Shown here: positions 1-4,819 of the stretch, in pieces
Numbering within the stretch: the stretch's first letter is position 1
Layout: every line of letters starts with the position of its first letter
From: JBBRMY01 sp038230595
GTDB taxonomy: Bacteria > Bacteroidota > Ignavibacteria > Tepidaquicellales > Tepidaquicellaceae
DNA length: 5,118 bases
Assembly: GCA_038230595.1 (NCBI GenBank)
Contig: JBBRMY010000171.1
Span: forward strand, 1-5,118
Direction of reading: 5' to 3'
Position numbers and translations under genes: made by a program
The notes under the pieces: generated by a model
Told to the model about the DNA's origin: nothing
What the model saw: the letters and a program-made list of their open reading frames with translations, nothing else
Databases searched by the model: none

Positions 1-174
1 CTGGATGTATTAAATTTAATTGCAGAAGGCTTAAGCAATGACGAGATCGCAGAGAAATTATTTGTAAGTCTGAATACTGTGAAAACACATTCCTCCAATA
101 TCTATTTGAAATTAGACGTAAAACGTAGAACACAGGCCACTGAAAAAGCTAAACGGCTGAATATAATCGCCTAA
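1..174 (+). CDS. LuxR/GerE-type helix-turn-helix regulator, C-terminal part (5'-truncated by window edge)
   Basis: Reading frame 1 is open from the first base to TAA at 172-174 and gives 57 residues. They match the C-terminal DNA-binding domain of LuxR/FixJ/NarL-type regulators. Seen directly are LIAEGLSNDEIAEKLFVS, covering the first helices with the typical E-G-x-S-N-x-E-I-A pattern, then LNTVKTH, the recognition helix with its conserved T-V-K-x-H, then IYLKLDVKRRTQATEKAKRL, the dimerisation helix region. In this family the domain binds promoter DNA as a dimer, usually after phosphorylation of an N-terminal receiver domain or activation of a sensor domain. The N-terminal part lies outside the window, so the input signal and the choice between a two-component response regulator and a MalT/TPR-type regulator cannot be decided. 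The end of the frame and the terminator after it show that the C terminus is intact. Confidence 0.9.
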   Translation: MDVLNLIAEGLSNDEIAEKLFVSLNTVKTHSSNIYLKLDVKRRTQATEKAKRLNIIA

Positions 175-197
175 ATTCTCAATTAAATTCTCTATTA

Positions 198-233
198 AAC
201 TCTCATGCTTTCGCGTGAAAGTGAGAGTTTTTT
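198..233 (+). terminator. Intrinsic terminator after the LuxR-type gene
   Basis: AACTCTCA at 198-205 pairs with TGAGAGTT at 222-229. After a two-base TG bulge, CTTTC at 208-212 pairs with GAAAG at 217-221 around a GCGT loop. T residues follow the stem at 228-233, then an A-run. The stem plus T-tract starts 24 bases after the stop codon, so this is a convincing Rho-independent terminator separating the regulator from the next gene. Confidence 0.85.
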
Positions 234-277
234 AAAAAATCACCCGAAAGTGTGAAGGAAAATAACGGAACAGAATC

Positions 278-285
278 TATATTTG
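278..285 (+). promoter_or_regulatory. Bacteroidota-type -7 promoter element
   Basis: TATATTTG fits the TAnnTTTG -7 consensus known for the primary sigma factor of Bacteroidota. It lies 25 bases before the ATG at 311 and after the upstream terminator, where a promoter is needed. No clear TTTG-type -33 element sits at the expected spacing (the nearest candidate is TGTG at 251-254), so this rests on one element and its position. Confidence 0.45.
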
Positions 286-310
286 TATATCTCATAAACA
301 AATAAAAATT

Positions 311-878
311 ATGAAAAAGAACATTTTAGTATTCGGAGCAATTGCAGGAGTAATTGTGTCTGCCTTCATGGGAATTTCTATGGCAATATTGTCATTGGGC
401 AGTGGCGAATCGAGCCATGGCAATCGTGATATTCATTGGCTTTAGCGCAATGGTTGTAGCCTTTTCTTTTATATTTGTAGGCATCAAAAATTTCCGCGAC
501 AAGCAAAATGAGGGAGTATTAACTTTTGGTAAAGGTTTTTTACTTGGCTTAATGATCAGTTTTGTTGCATCATCTATTTATGTTCTTACCTGGGCGGTTG
601 AGTTTCATTTTTTCCTGCCTGATTTTATGGATAAGTACGGGGCAATGCAAATTAAACAATTGCAGGCAAGGGGTGTTACGGGTGCTGCTTATGACGAAGC
701 CGTTAAAAGCATTGAAAACGCCGGTTACAATTATAAGCACAATCCATTTTTCTTTGCTATGTATACTTATGCTGAAATATTTCCGGTTGGTATTTTGATC
801 ACACTGATCAGCGCTTTGATACTTAAGAGGAAAGCACCGGTAAACGTGGCGGGACAAACAGTACAAGCAGTTGAATAG
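311..878 (+). pseudogene. DUF4199-family membrane protein, broken by a +1 frameshift
   Basis: The ATG at 311 opens MKKNILVFGAIAGVIVSAF, a typical start for this family with a first membrane helix (residues about 4-27). This frame ends at a TAG at 443-445. From about 435 the next frame carries the rest, IGFSAMVVAFSFIFVGIKNF onward, to the stop at 876-878. Removing one base near C434 joins the parts as ...HGNRD-I-IGFSAM..., giving 188 residues, close to my recollection of DUF4199 lengths. The rejoined protein would have four membrane helices: about 4-27, 42-58, 76-101 and 156-178. It also has the PDFMDKY segment and the C-terminal YAEIFPVGILITLISALILKRK-like helix with a positive end. The family's function is unknown and it sits in the cytoplasmic membrane. 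A TTG at 354 opens a 174-codon frame, but its first residues (CLPSWEFLWQY) do not look like a DUF4199 N terminus, so that start is probably not real. The break may be a true mutation or a sequencing/assembly error. Confidence 0.8.
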
Positions 879-949
879 ATACTTATTGAGAACGATTAAA
901 TCAAACGAGGCTGCAGAAAACCGATTAGAGTTTTCACGAATAATTTTAT

Positions 950-1381
950 ATGAACACAAAAGAACACATCAAAAAGTATATTGCGAGCCAACCTGAGTCG
1001 AAACGCAGTGACATGCAGAAGCTGCACAGCATCATTTTGAAATTAATGCCGGCTTGTAAATTATGGTTCCTGGATGGCAAAGACGACAAAGGCAAAATTG
1101 TTTCTAATCCTAATATAGGATATGGATCGCAGATCATAAAATATGCTGATGGAAAAACCAGAGAGTTTTATCAGATTGGTATGAGCGCAAACACAACCGG
1201 GATATCTGTTTATATCATGGGTATTGAAGATAAGAAATATTTAGCCGAAACATTTGGAAAAAAGCTGGGCAAGGCGAGCGTGAGCGGATATTGCATTAAG
1301 TTTAAAACGCTGAAAGATGTAAATATTGATGTCCTTGAAGAGGCAATACGATATGGGGTTGAGAATCGAAGTTTAGGATAA
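950..1381 (+). CDS. DUF1801 (YdhG-like) domain protein
   Basis: Complete frame of 143 residues starting at ATG 950, 71 bases after the DUF4199 gene on the same strand. Hallmarks seen directly are TKEHIKKYIASQPESKRSDM (residues 3-22), MPACKLWFLDGKD (33-45), NPNIGYG (53-59), IKYADGKTREFYQIGMS (63-79), SVYIMG (86-91), and the C-terminal SGYCIKFK (112-119) followed by LKDVNIDVLEEAIRYG (121-136). This is the compact alpha/beta fold of the DUF1801/YdhG-like family. I know no firm biochemical role for it; the protein has no signal peptide or membrane segment and should be cytosolic. The leader is AT-rich with no Shine-Dalgarno sequence, as in Bacteroidota. It may be cotranscribed with the DUF4199 gene, since no terminator is seen between them. 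The gene appears intact. Confidence 0.85.
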   Translation: MNTKEHIKKYIASQPESKRSDMQKLHSIILKLMPACKLWFLDGKDDKGKIVSNPNIGYGSQIIKYADGKTREFYQIGMSANTTGISVYIMGIEDKKYLAETFGKKLGKASVSGYCIKFKTLKDVNIDVLEEAIRYGVENRSLG

Positions 1382-1388
1382 AAAACCG

Positions 1389-1438
1389 TTCCATTTATCT
1401 CACGCAACGCTCGCTAAGGCGCAAAGAAATTAATGGAA
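1389..1438. repeat. Imperfect inverted repeat with a CGCTAAGGCGCAAAG core
   Basis: TTCCATT at 1389-1395 is the reverse complement of AATGGAA at 1432-1438. The interior reads TCTCACGCAACGCTCGC then TAAGGCGCAAAG. It resembles GC-rich dispersed intergenic repeats containing CGCTAAGGCGCAAAG-like text that I recall from several bacterial genomes. There is only one copy in this window, so its status as a repeat is inferred from resemblance. Confidence 0.4.
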
Positions 1439-1447
1439 AGAAGGATT

Positions 1448-1475
1448 GGCTGTTGGTGAAAACACCAAAAGCGGC
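1448..1475. repeat. Short palindromic repeat, copy 1 (GGCTGTTGGTG family)
   Basis: GCTGTTGGTG (1449-1458), an AAAA loop and CACCAAAAGC (1463-1472) form a 10-bp stem with one mismatch, followed by GGC. It is the minimal form of the family, nearly identical to the copy at 2070-2098. No T-run follows on either strand, so it is not a classical terminator. Confidence 0.8.
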
Positions 1476-1493
1476 AGGATGGAAAGTTGGAAT

Positions 1494-1544
1494 GGCTGTT
1501 GGTGGCGATCCGATAAATCAGAACTAAAACACCAACAGCGGCGG
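1494..1544. repeat. Palindromic repeat, copy 2, with CCGATAAATC loop
   Basis: GCTGTTGGTG (1495-1504) is an exact reverse complement of CACCAACAGC (1530-1539). The 25-base loop contains CCGATAAATCAGAACTAAAA, one base away from the CCGATAAATCGG palindrome of copies 4 and 5a. The copy ends in the family suffix GGCGG. Confidence 0.85.
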
Positions 1545-1636
1545 AATCACTTAAATTATTCGCATACAATTCATCACCTTTAAACATGATATTTGAGACA
1601 GCCAGACGCTTTTTTTAAATGTTTTATTGCGTATAT

Positions 1637-2026
1637 TTAATAGATGGCTGCAACTTCTTCCCAGCCGTTAAATAAGAATACGTGCTTGTTATACCTGTAC
1701 TCATCCGCGGCTAATAATGAATCATTCAATGGTGTATGTAACAATTCAGAGTAAACAACAACATCAAGTATACCTCTGTCAAAGATTATTATTTCATTAT
1801 CATTCAAATGAGAATTATATTGCTTAGTCATTTCCGATAGCATTAAACTGTTGAATAATGCTGCATCTTTTTCCGGAACACCTGTACCGTCGATCTTTCT
1901 TTGCTGCTTTAATATTTCTCTCGCAGGCTCATCAACACATTTAAAACTTTTCTTAAGGAGATTTAAAATAGATGTTTTGCCGGCACCCATGGCACTTGAA
2001 AGAATGAAGTAGTTATTTTTTGTCAA
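1637..2026 (-). CDS. P-loop ATPase/kinase of the AAA_28 type, C-terminally shortened (probable remnant)
   Basis: The frame encodes 129 residues. It starts with a beta strand and P-loop, NYFILSSAMGAGKTS (residues 5-19), with K17 and T18 as the nucleotide-binding residues. The first Walker A position is S11 instead of the usual G or A. EPAREILKQQ (33-42) matches the second conserved block, and IIIFDRGILDVVVY (79-92) the Walker B-like FDRG block. KHVFLFNGWEEV (114-125) matches the VFLFPPWEEI block. In AAA_28 proteins this block is followed by a D-x-E-R segment and about 50 more residues; here the frame stops four residues after WEEV. The minus-strand sequence beyond the stop does not resume the family pattern in the frame I read. 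The only possible start is TTG at 2024-2026, because an in-frame TAA lies two codons upstream. The family binds ATP/GTP, but its substrates are generally unknown. I infer a decayed or non-functional gene, although a short active version cannot be excluded. Confidence 0.65.
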   Translation of the reverse strand: MTKNNYFILSSAMGAGKTSILNLLKKSFKCVDEPAREILKQQRKIDGTGVPEKDAALFNSLMLSEMTKQYNSHLNDNEIIIFDRGILDVVVYSELLHTPLNDSLLAADEYRYNKHVFLFNGWEEVAAIY

Positions 2027-2069
2027 AGGAAGTTAGTGTTGAATATAGGTTACTGAGTTAAAGTTTGAT

Positions 2070-2098
2070 GGCTGTTGGTGAAAACACCAACAGCGGCG
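2070..2098. repeat. Short palindromic repeat, copy 3
   Basis: GCTGTTGGTG (2071-2080), AAAA (2081-2084) and CACCAACAGC (2085-2094) form a perfect 10-bp hairpin with a four-base loop, followed by GGCG. It lies 44 bases upstream of the kinase remnant's TTG start. Compared with copy 1 it has the intact right arm. Confidence 0.85.
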
Positions 2099-2113
2099 AA
2101 AATAGAAATATTT

Positions 2114-2242
2114 CCCCGAATGCTTTTATCGGGGATCCAGTGCCTTTGTTTGTGGCCGTTGGTCATTGAGAGGTGAGAGCTTATTCGAAGCTTCCGCTTC
2201 AAACATTCCGATAAATCGGAACTAAAACATCAAAGGCGGCGG
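2114..2242. repeat. Composite palindromic repeat, copy 4, at the 3' end of the COG4276-type gene
   Basis: Several nested parts are visible. CCCCGA (2114-2119) pairs with TCGGGG (2129-2134) and is followed by ATCCAGTGCC. Outer arms GCCTTTG (2142-2148) and CAAAGGC (2231-2237) enclose the rest. Inside are GCCGTTGGT (2155-2163), GAAGC/GCTTC (2187-2191 and 2196-2200) and the perfect hairpin TTCCGAT-AA-ATCGGAA (2206-2221). The suffix is GGCGG. The element ends 4 bases from the minus-strand stop codon of the SRPBCC gene. The 52-base stretch 2153-2204 recurs at 2907-2958 with one difference. Confidence 0.85.
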
Positions 2243-2246
2243 TCTT

Positions 2247-2711
2247 TTACATTTTGCCAAATCTTTTCTCAAGGGCAAGAACTCTGTAAGCAAATATTTC
2301 ATTCAGCTTGTTTTTTATTATAAGAGAGTTAGCAATAGCACCAAGGAATCCGAAAGGGGGCATGTATGTAATTGTATCAGTCATCAAAACTCCGCCATCG
2401 ATCACTTCGATCTTATGCTGATGATGCCATAACTTATAAGGACCGACTCTCTGCTCATCAACAAAGTATTCCTTATCCCTTACTTGAGTTATTTCAGTCA
2501 TCCATTTTACTTTTATTCCCAGCATTGGTGTAACATTATGAGTAATTATCATACCCGGATACATTTTCAGATGGTCAGTATTGCTTGTAACTTCAAAACC
2601 TAAATTGTCAGGAGTTATTTCTTTCAGATTTACCGGTGAGGATATAAAATCCCATACCACATCGATAGTAGCAGGTATTTTTTGTGTTTTAGTGAATTGG
2701 TAGAAAGGCAT
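2247..2711 (-). CDS. SRPBCC-fold ligand-binding protein (COG4276 type)
   Basis: Complete frame of 154 residues from ATG at 2709-2711. The START/Bet v1-like fold shows as the first strand FYQFTKTQKIPATIDVVWDF (residues 3-22), with the family V-W-D-F helix start, then SSPVNLKEITPDNLGFEV (24-41), and the strong signature DEQRVGPYKLWHHQHKIE (85-102). GGVLMTDTITYMPPFG (106-121) and a long C-terminal helix ending ALEKRFGKM follow. The GPYKLWHHxH...MTDTITYxPPFG pattern is typical of COG4276 proteins, sometimes labelled 'cell division inhibitor' in automatic annotation without solid evidence. The fold forms a hydrophobic pocket for small ligands; the ligand is unknown. There is no signal peptide. Its neighbour upstream is the photolyase, separated by a 299-base gap full of repeats, and I recall such proteins near photolyases in Bacteroidota. 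A heptamer array lies 10 bases before its start and may influence expression. Confidence 0.85.
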   Translation of the reverse strand: MPFYQFTKTQKIPATIDVVWDFISSPVNLKEITPDNLGFEVTSNTDHLKMYPGMIITHNVTPMLGIKVKWMTEITQVRDKEYFVDEQRVGPYKLWHHQHKIEVIDGGVLMTDTITYMPPFGFLGAIANSLIIKNKLNEIFAYRVLALEKRFGKM

Positions 2712-2720
2712 AGAGTAGAA

Positions 2721-2807
2721 TTATGAATTAAGAATTAAGAATTACAAATTACAAATTACAAATTACAAATTACAAATTACGAAATACGAATTACGAGTTA
2801 CGAGTTA
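2721..2807. repeat. Heptanucleotide tandem array, 12 units of TTACRAA type
   Basis: Twelve 7-base units run without interruption from 2721 to 2804, followed by TTA. They are one TTATGAA, two TTAAGAA, five exact TTACAAA, then TTACGAA, ATACGAA and two TTACGAG. On the minus strand the central units read TTTGTAA, so TAATTTG recurs every 7 bases. The array ends 10 bases before the ATG of the minus-strand SRPBCC gene. The five identical units in the middle and variant units at both flanks fit slippage-driven expansion. Confidence 0.9.
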
Positions 2808-2810
2808 TAT

Positions 2811-2900
2811 CCCCGAATGTTTTTATCGGGGATCCAGTGCCTTAGGTTGTGGCTGTTGGTGACGCTCCGATAAATCGGAACTAAACACCCTCAGCTGAGG
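2811..2900. repeat. Composite palindromic repeat, copy 5a
   Basis: It opens with CCCCGA (2811-2816) and TCGGGG (2826-2831), then ATCCAGTGCC as in copy 4. CCTTAG (2840-2845) can pair with CTGAGG (2895-2900) with one T-G wobble. GCTGTTGGTG (2852-2861) faces CACCCTCAGC (2886-2895) with two mismatches. Between them is the perfect hairpin TCCGAT-AA-ATCGGA (2866-2879). The right end contains the 12-base palindrome CCTCAGCTGAGG (2889-2900). Confidence 0.8.
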
Positions 2901-2906
2901 AATTAG

Positions 2907-2995
2907 TGGCCGTTGGTCATTGAGAGGTGAGAGCTTATTCGAAGCTCCCGCTTCAAACGTACCGATAATCGGAACTAAAACACCAACGGCGTCGG
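2907..2995. repeat. Composite palindromic repeat, copy 5b, at the 3' end of the photolyase gene
   Basis: Perfect 9-base arms GCCGTTGGT (2909-2917) and ACCAACGGC (2982-2990) enclose CATTGAGAGGTGAGAGC, GAAGC/GCTTC (2941-2945 and 2950-2954) and CCGAT-A-ATCGG (2962-2972). The suffix is GTCGG. Positions 2907-2958 match 2153-2204 of copy 4 at 51 of 52 bases. The element ends 15 bases from the photolyase stop codon. Confidence 0.85.
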
Positions 2996-3010
2996 TGCTC
3001 AATTAAGAAA

Positions 3011-4336
3011 CTAATACCGGATGTAATTTTCTCTTACGGCTTTAGCATAAACTTCCAGCGCTCTTTTTCTTGCATAGTCATGCTCAACAATCGGATGTAT
3101 ATATCCTGGCTTAAAATCTTTGATCCATTTATTGATATAGATAAGATCAGGATCAAACTTTTCCTGCTGAGTGAGGGGATTAAATATTCTGAAATAAGGC
3201 GCTGCATCGCATCCGCTGCCTGCAGCCCATTGCCAGTTTCCGTTATTTGATGACAGTTCGTAATCCAATAATTTCGCGGCAAAGTATGCTTCACCCCATC
3301 GCCAGTCAATGAGAAGATGTTTTATAAGAAAGCTTGCTACAACCATCCTTACTCGGTTATGCATGAAACCAGTTTGGTTCAGTTCTCTCATGCCTGCGTC
3401 AACTATGGGATAACCGGTTTCACCTTTACACCATAGGCTGAATTGAATTTTATTATTCCTCCATTTTATTTTATCATATTTCTCTTTAAAGCTTTGGGTT
3501 ATAACTTTTGGAAAATGAAAAAGTATCATCATGAAGAACTCTCGCCATATCAGCTCGTTCAGCCATTGTTCATTTAATTCAAGAGCGACTTTTGCAAGTT
3601 CTCTTATGCTGACAGTTCCAAAACGAAGATGAACACTCATATGACTTGTTCCATTCACAGAAGGAATGTTCCGTGTCTCCGAATAATTCTTTATAACATC
3701 AACTGCCGGTAATAAGGGGTATTCAACAATTTCTAAGTCTTCAAATCCTAATTCTTTGATAGGGATGATCTTATGATGAGATTCTTTTATCAGATTATGG
3801 AGCATTGATTCGCTCGGATAATTTTGAACACCAACTTCGTTCAGTTTCAGCTTCCAGATCTTTGAGTAAGGTGTGAAAACAGTATAAGGCTTTCCGTCAG
3901 ATTTCATAACTTCAGACTGTTCAAACATTACCTGATCTTTGAATGTATGAAATGAAATATTCCTTTTTCTAAGGAGATCAGATATCATCAGATCGCGATC
4001 AATCGCGTAAGGTTCATAGTCATGATTAATATAAACTTTATCTACTTTATATTTAGAGCAGATCTTTTCAAAGGCATTTTGAGGAGTGTCATGAATTACT
4101 AAGAGAGAAGAGCCTGCTTTCTTAAACTCTTTTGCAAGATTCTCTAAAGCCCAATGTATGTAAGTTATACGTTTGTCTTTTTTATCAGAAAGTTCATCGA
4201 GAATATTTTTATCAAAAATAAATATAGGAAGGACATTTTCGGAGCTTTTTAATGCTTCAAAAAATCCATGATTGTCATTTATCCGAAGGTCTCTTCGGAA
4301 CCAGAAAACGGAGATGGGTTGGTTATTACTGATCAA
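3011..4336 (-). CDS. phrB: Deoxyribodipyrimidine photolyase (class I CPD type)
   Basis: Complete frame of 441 residues, slightly shorter than the roughly 470 of E. coli PhrB. The enzyme uses blue/near-UV light and reduced FAD to split cyclobutane pyrimidine dimers in DNA. Residues 1-165 form the Rossmann-like antenna domain, starting ISVFWFRRDLRINDN; E108 in DYEPYAID matches the E. coli glutamate that contacts methenyl-folate. The FAD domain follows, with TSHMSVHLRFG (230-240) at the flavin loop, ELIWREFF (261-268) whose W264 corresponds to lesion-contacting W277, and GETGYPIVDAGMREL (305-319). MHNRVRMVVASFLIKHLLID (325-344) and the NNGNWQWA / DAAPYFRIFNP blocks come next. The electron-transfer tryptophans W292, W345 and W368 keep the spacing of E. 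coli W306, W359 and W382, and N364 matches N378. The start must be TTG 4334-4336: an in-frame TAA lies two codons upstream and no ATG occurs before the first conserved strand. Nothing in the residues suggests loss of activity. A (6-4) photolyase is less likely given the PhrB-like motifs. Confidence 0.95.
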   Translation of the reverse strand: MISNNQPISVFWFRRDLRINDNHGFFEALKSSENVLPIFIFDKNILDELSDKKDKRITYIHWALENLAKEFKKAGSSLLVIHDTPQNAFEKICSKYKVDKVYINHDYEPYAIDRDLMISDLLRKRNISFHTFKDQVMFEQSEVMKSDGKPYTVFTPYSKIWKLKLNEVGVQNYPSESMLHNLIKESHHKIIPIKELGFEDLEIVEYPLLPAVDVIKNYSETRNIPSVNGTSHMSVHLRFGTVSIRELAKVALELNEQWLNELIWREFFMMILFHFPKVITQSFKEKYDKIKWRNNKIQFSLWCKGETGYPIVDAGMRELNQTGFMHNRVRMVVASFLIKHLLIDWRWGEAYFAAKLLDYELSSNNGNWQWAAGSGCDAAPYFRIFNPLTQQEKFDPDLIYINKWIKDFKPGYIHPIVEHDYARKRALEVYAKAVRENYIRY

Positions 4337-4399
4337 ATTTTATTATTTTGCTAAAGAAATTATTTAACCTAAAAAAATAAAAACATTTCAGGCTGCTTT

Positions 4400-4819
4400 T
4401 TAATAAGAACCTTCAGTATACTTTTTGAAATTATTAAGAATTGCCTGCCAGCCGTTTTGCTGTAATTCAATTGAGTTCTGGCTTTCAGCTTCAAATGTTT
4501 CTACGATCTTTGTTTGGTCACCTTCAGGAGTGAAAGTGATCCAGGCTTTTCTGTCTCCGATAGTGTAGTTTATTGTTTTGTTTGTTTGAACTTCATCATA
4601 TGTACCTGCAAAGTCGAAACCGAAGCTGCCGTCTTTAGCTTCCATTCTGTAATTAAAATTTCCTCCGGTTCTGAGATCATTTTCAGCTTTGGGAGATTGC
4701 CAGTCATCTGATGCAAAGTTCCATTTAGTAATATGTTCAGGCTTTGTCCAGAATTCCCAGACTTTTTCGACAGGAGCATTTACTGTTATTTCTACTGTGA
4801 TCTTTGTTTTGTCTTCCAT
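4400..4819 (-). CDS. SRPBCC-fold protein, AHSA1/polyketide-cyclase type
   Basis: The chosen start is ATG 4817-4819, giving 139 residues. The frame stays open upstream to an ATG at 4925-4927, but those 36 extra residues (MRFQSLIGYHIETL...) are not family-like and overlap a set of hairpins. From the chosen start, TKITVEITVNAPVEKVWEFW (residues 5-24) is the standard first strand and helix. TKPEHITKWNFASDDW (25-40), LRTGGNFNYRMEAKDGSFGFDFAG (49-72) and the TITFTP-like strand WITFTPEG (93-100) follow. TKIVETFEAE (103-112) and the closing helix with NGWQAILNNFKKY (122-134) complete the AHSA1 (activator of Hsp90 ATPase 1-like) pattern. Bacterial members are mostly of unknown ligand and function; they are cytosolic, single-domain proteins. 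The photolyase gene follows after 63 bases on the same strand with no obvious terminator between, so cotranscription is plausible. Confidence 0.9.
   Translation of the reverse strand: MEDKTKITVEITVNAPVEKVWEFWTKPEHITKWNFASDDWQSPKAENDLRTGGNFNYRMEAKDGSFGFDFAGTYDEVQTNKTINYTIGDRKAWITFTPEGDQTKIVETFEAESQNSIELQQNGWQAILNNFKKYTEGSY

Larger units (their letters stand above)
1382..1636. other. Convergent intergenic region with small palindromes and repeats
   Basis: This 255-base gap lies between the 3' ends of the DUF1801 gene (plus) and the kinase remnant (minus). It holds an imperfect inverted repeat at 1389-1438 and two members of the GGCTGTTGGTG repeat family at 1448-1475 and 1494-1544. The rest (1545-1636) is AT-rich. 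Its minus-strand frames do not read as a recognisable continuation of the kinase, and I see no gene and no clear terminator in it. Confidence 0.6.
2712..3010. other. Repeat-filled intergenic region between photolyase and COG4276-type gene
   Basis: Almost every base is accounted for by repeats: the heptamer array (2721-2807), composite palindromic copies 5a and 5b (2811-2995), and a short AT-rich remainder up to the photolyase stop codon. No coding frame of interest was seen. The region would be both the photolyase 3' UTR and the leader of the SRPBCC gene if the two are cotranscribed. Confidence 0.75.

Noticed and set aside
354..878. DUF4199 protein starting at TTG 354 as an intact 174-residue gene
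   Set aside because: The first 25 or so residues of that frame lack the family's N-terminal helix, which is instead encoded in the other frame from ATG 311. A frameshifted gene explains the data better.
1545..1636. Continuation of the kinase in another frame
   Set aside because: The minus-strand frames beyond the stop did not show the expected D-x-E-R segment or a matching helix, so I could not support a simple frameshift.
1448..2995. Integron-like gene cassette array, with the palindromes as attC sites
   Set aside because: Same-strand single genes followed by variable-arm palindromes are cassette-like at first sight. However, the arms GTTGGTG/CACCAAC do not fit the GTTRRRY and RYYYAAC core sites, and no integrase is in the window.
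1448..2995. CRISPR array
   Set aside because: The repeat copies are irregularly spaced, differ in length, lie between separate genes, and no regular spacers or cas genes are present.
4514..4711. Plus-strand frame opposite the AHSA1-type gene
   Set aside because: Its composition is that of an antisense shadow, and the minus-strand frame is clearly a conserved protein.
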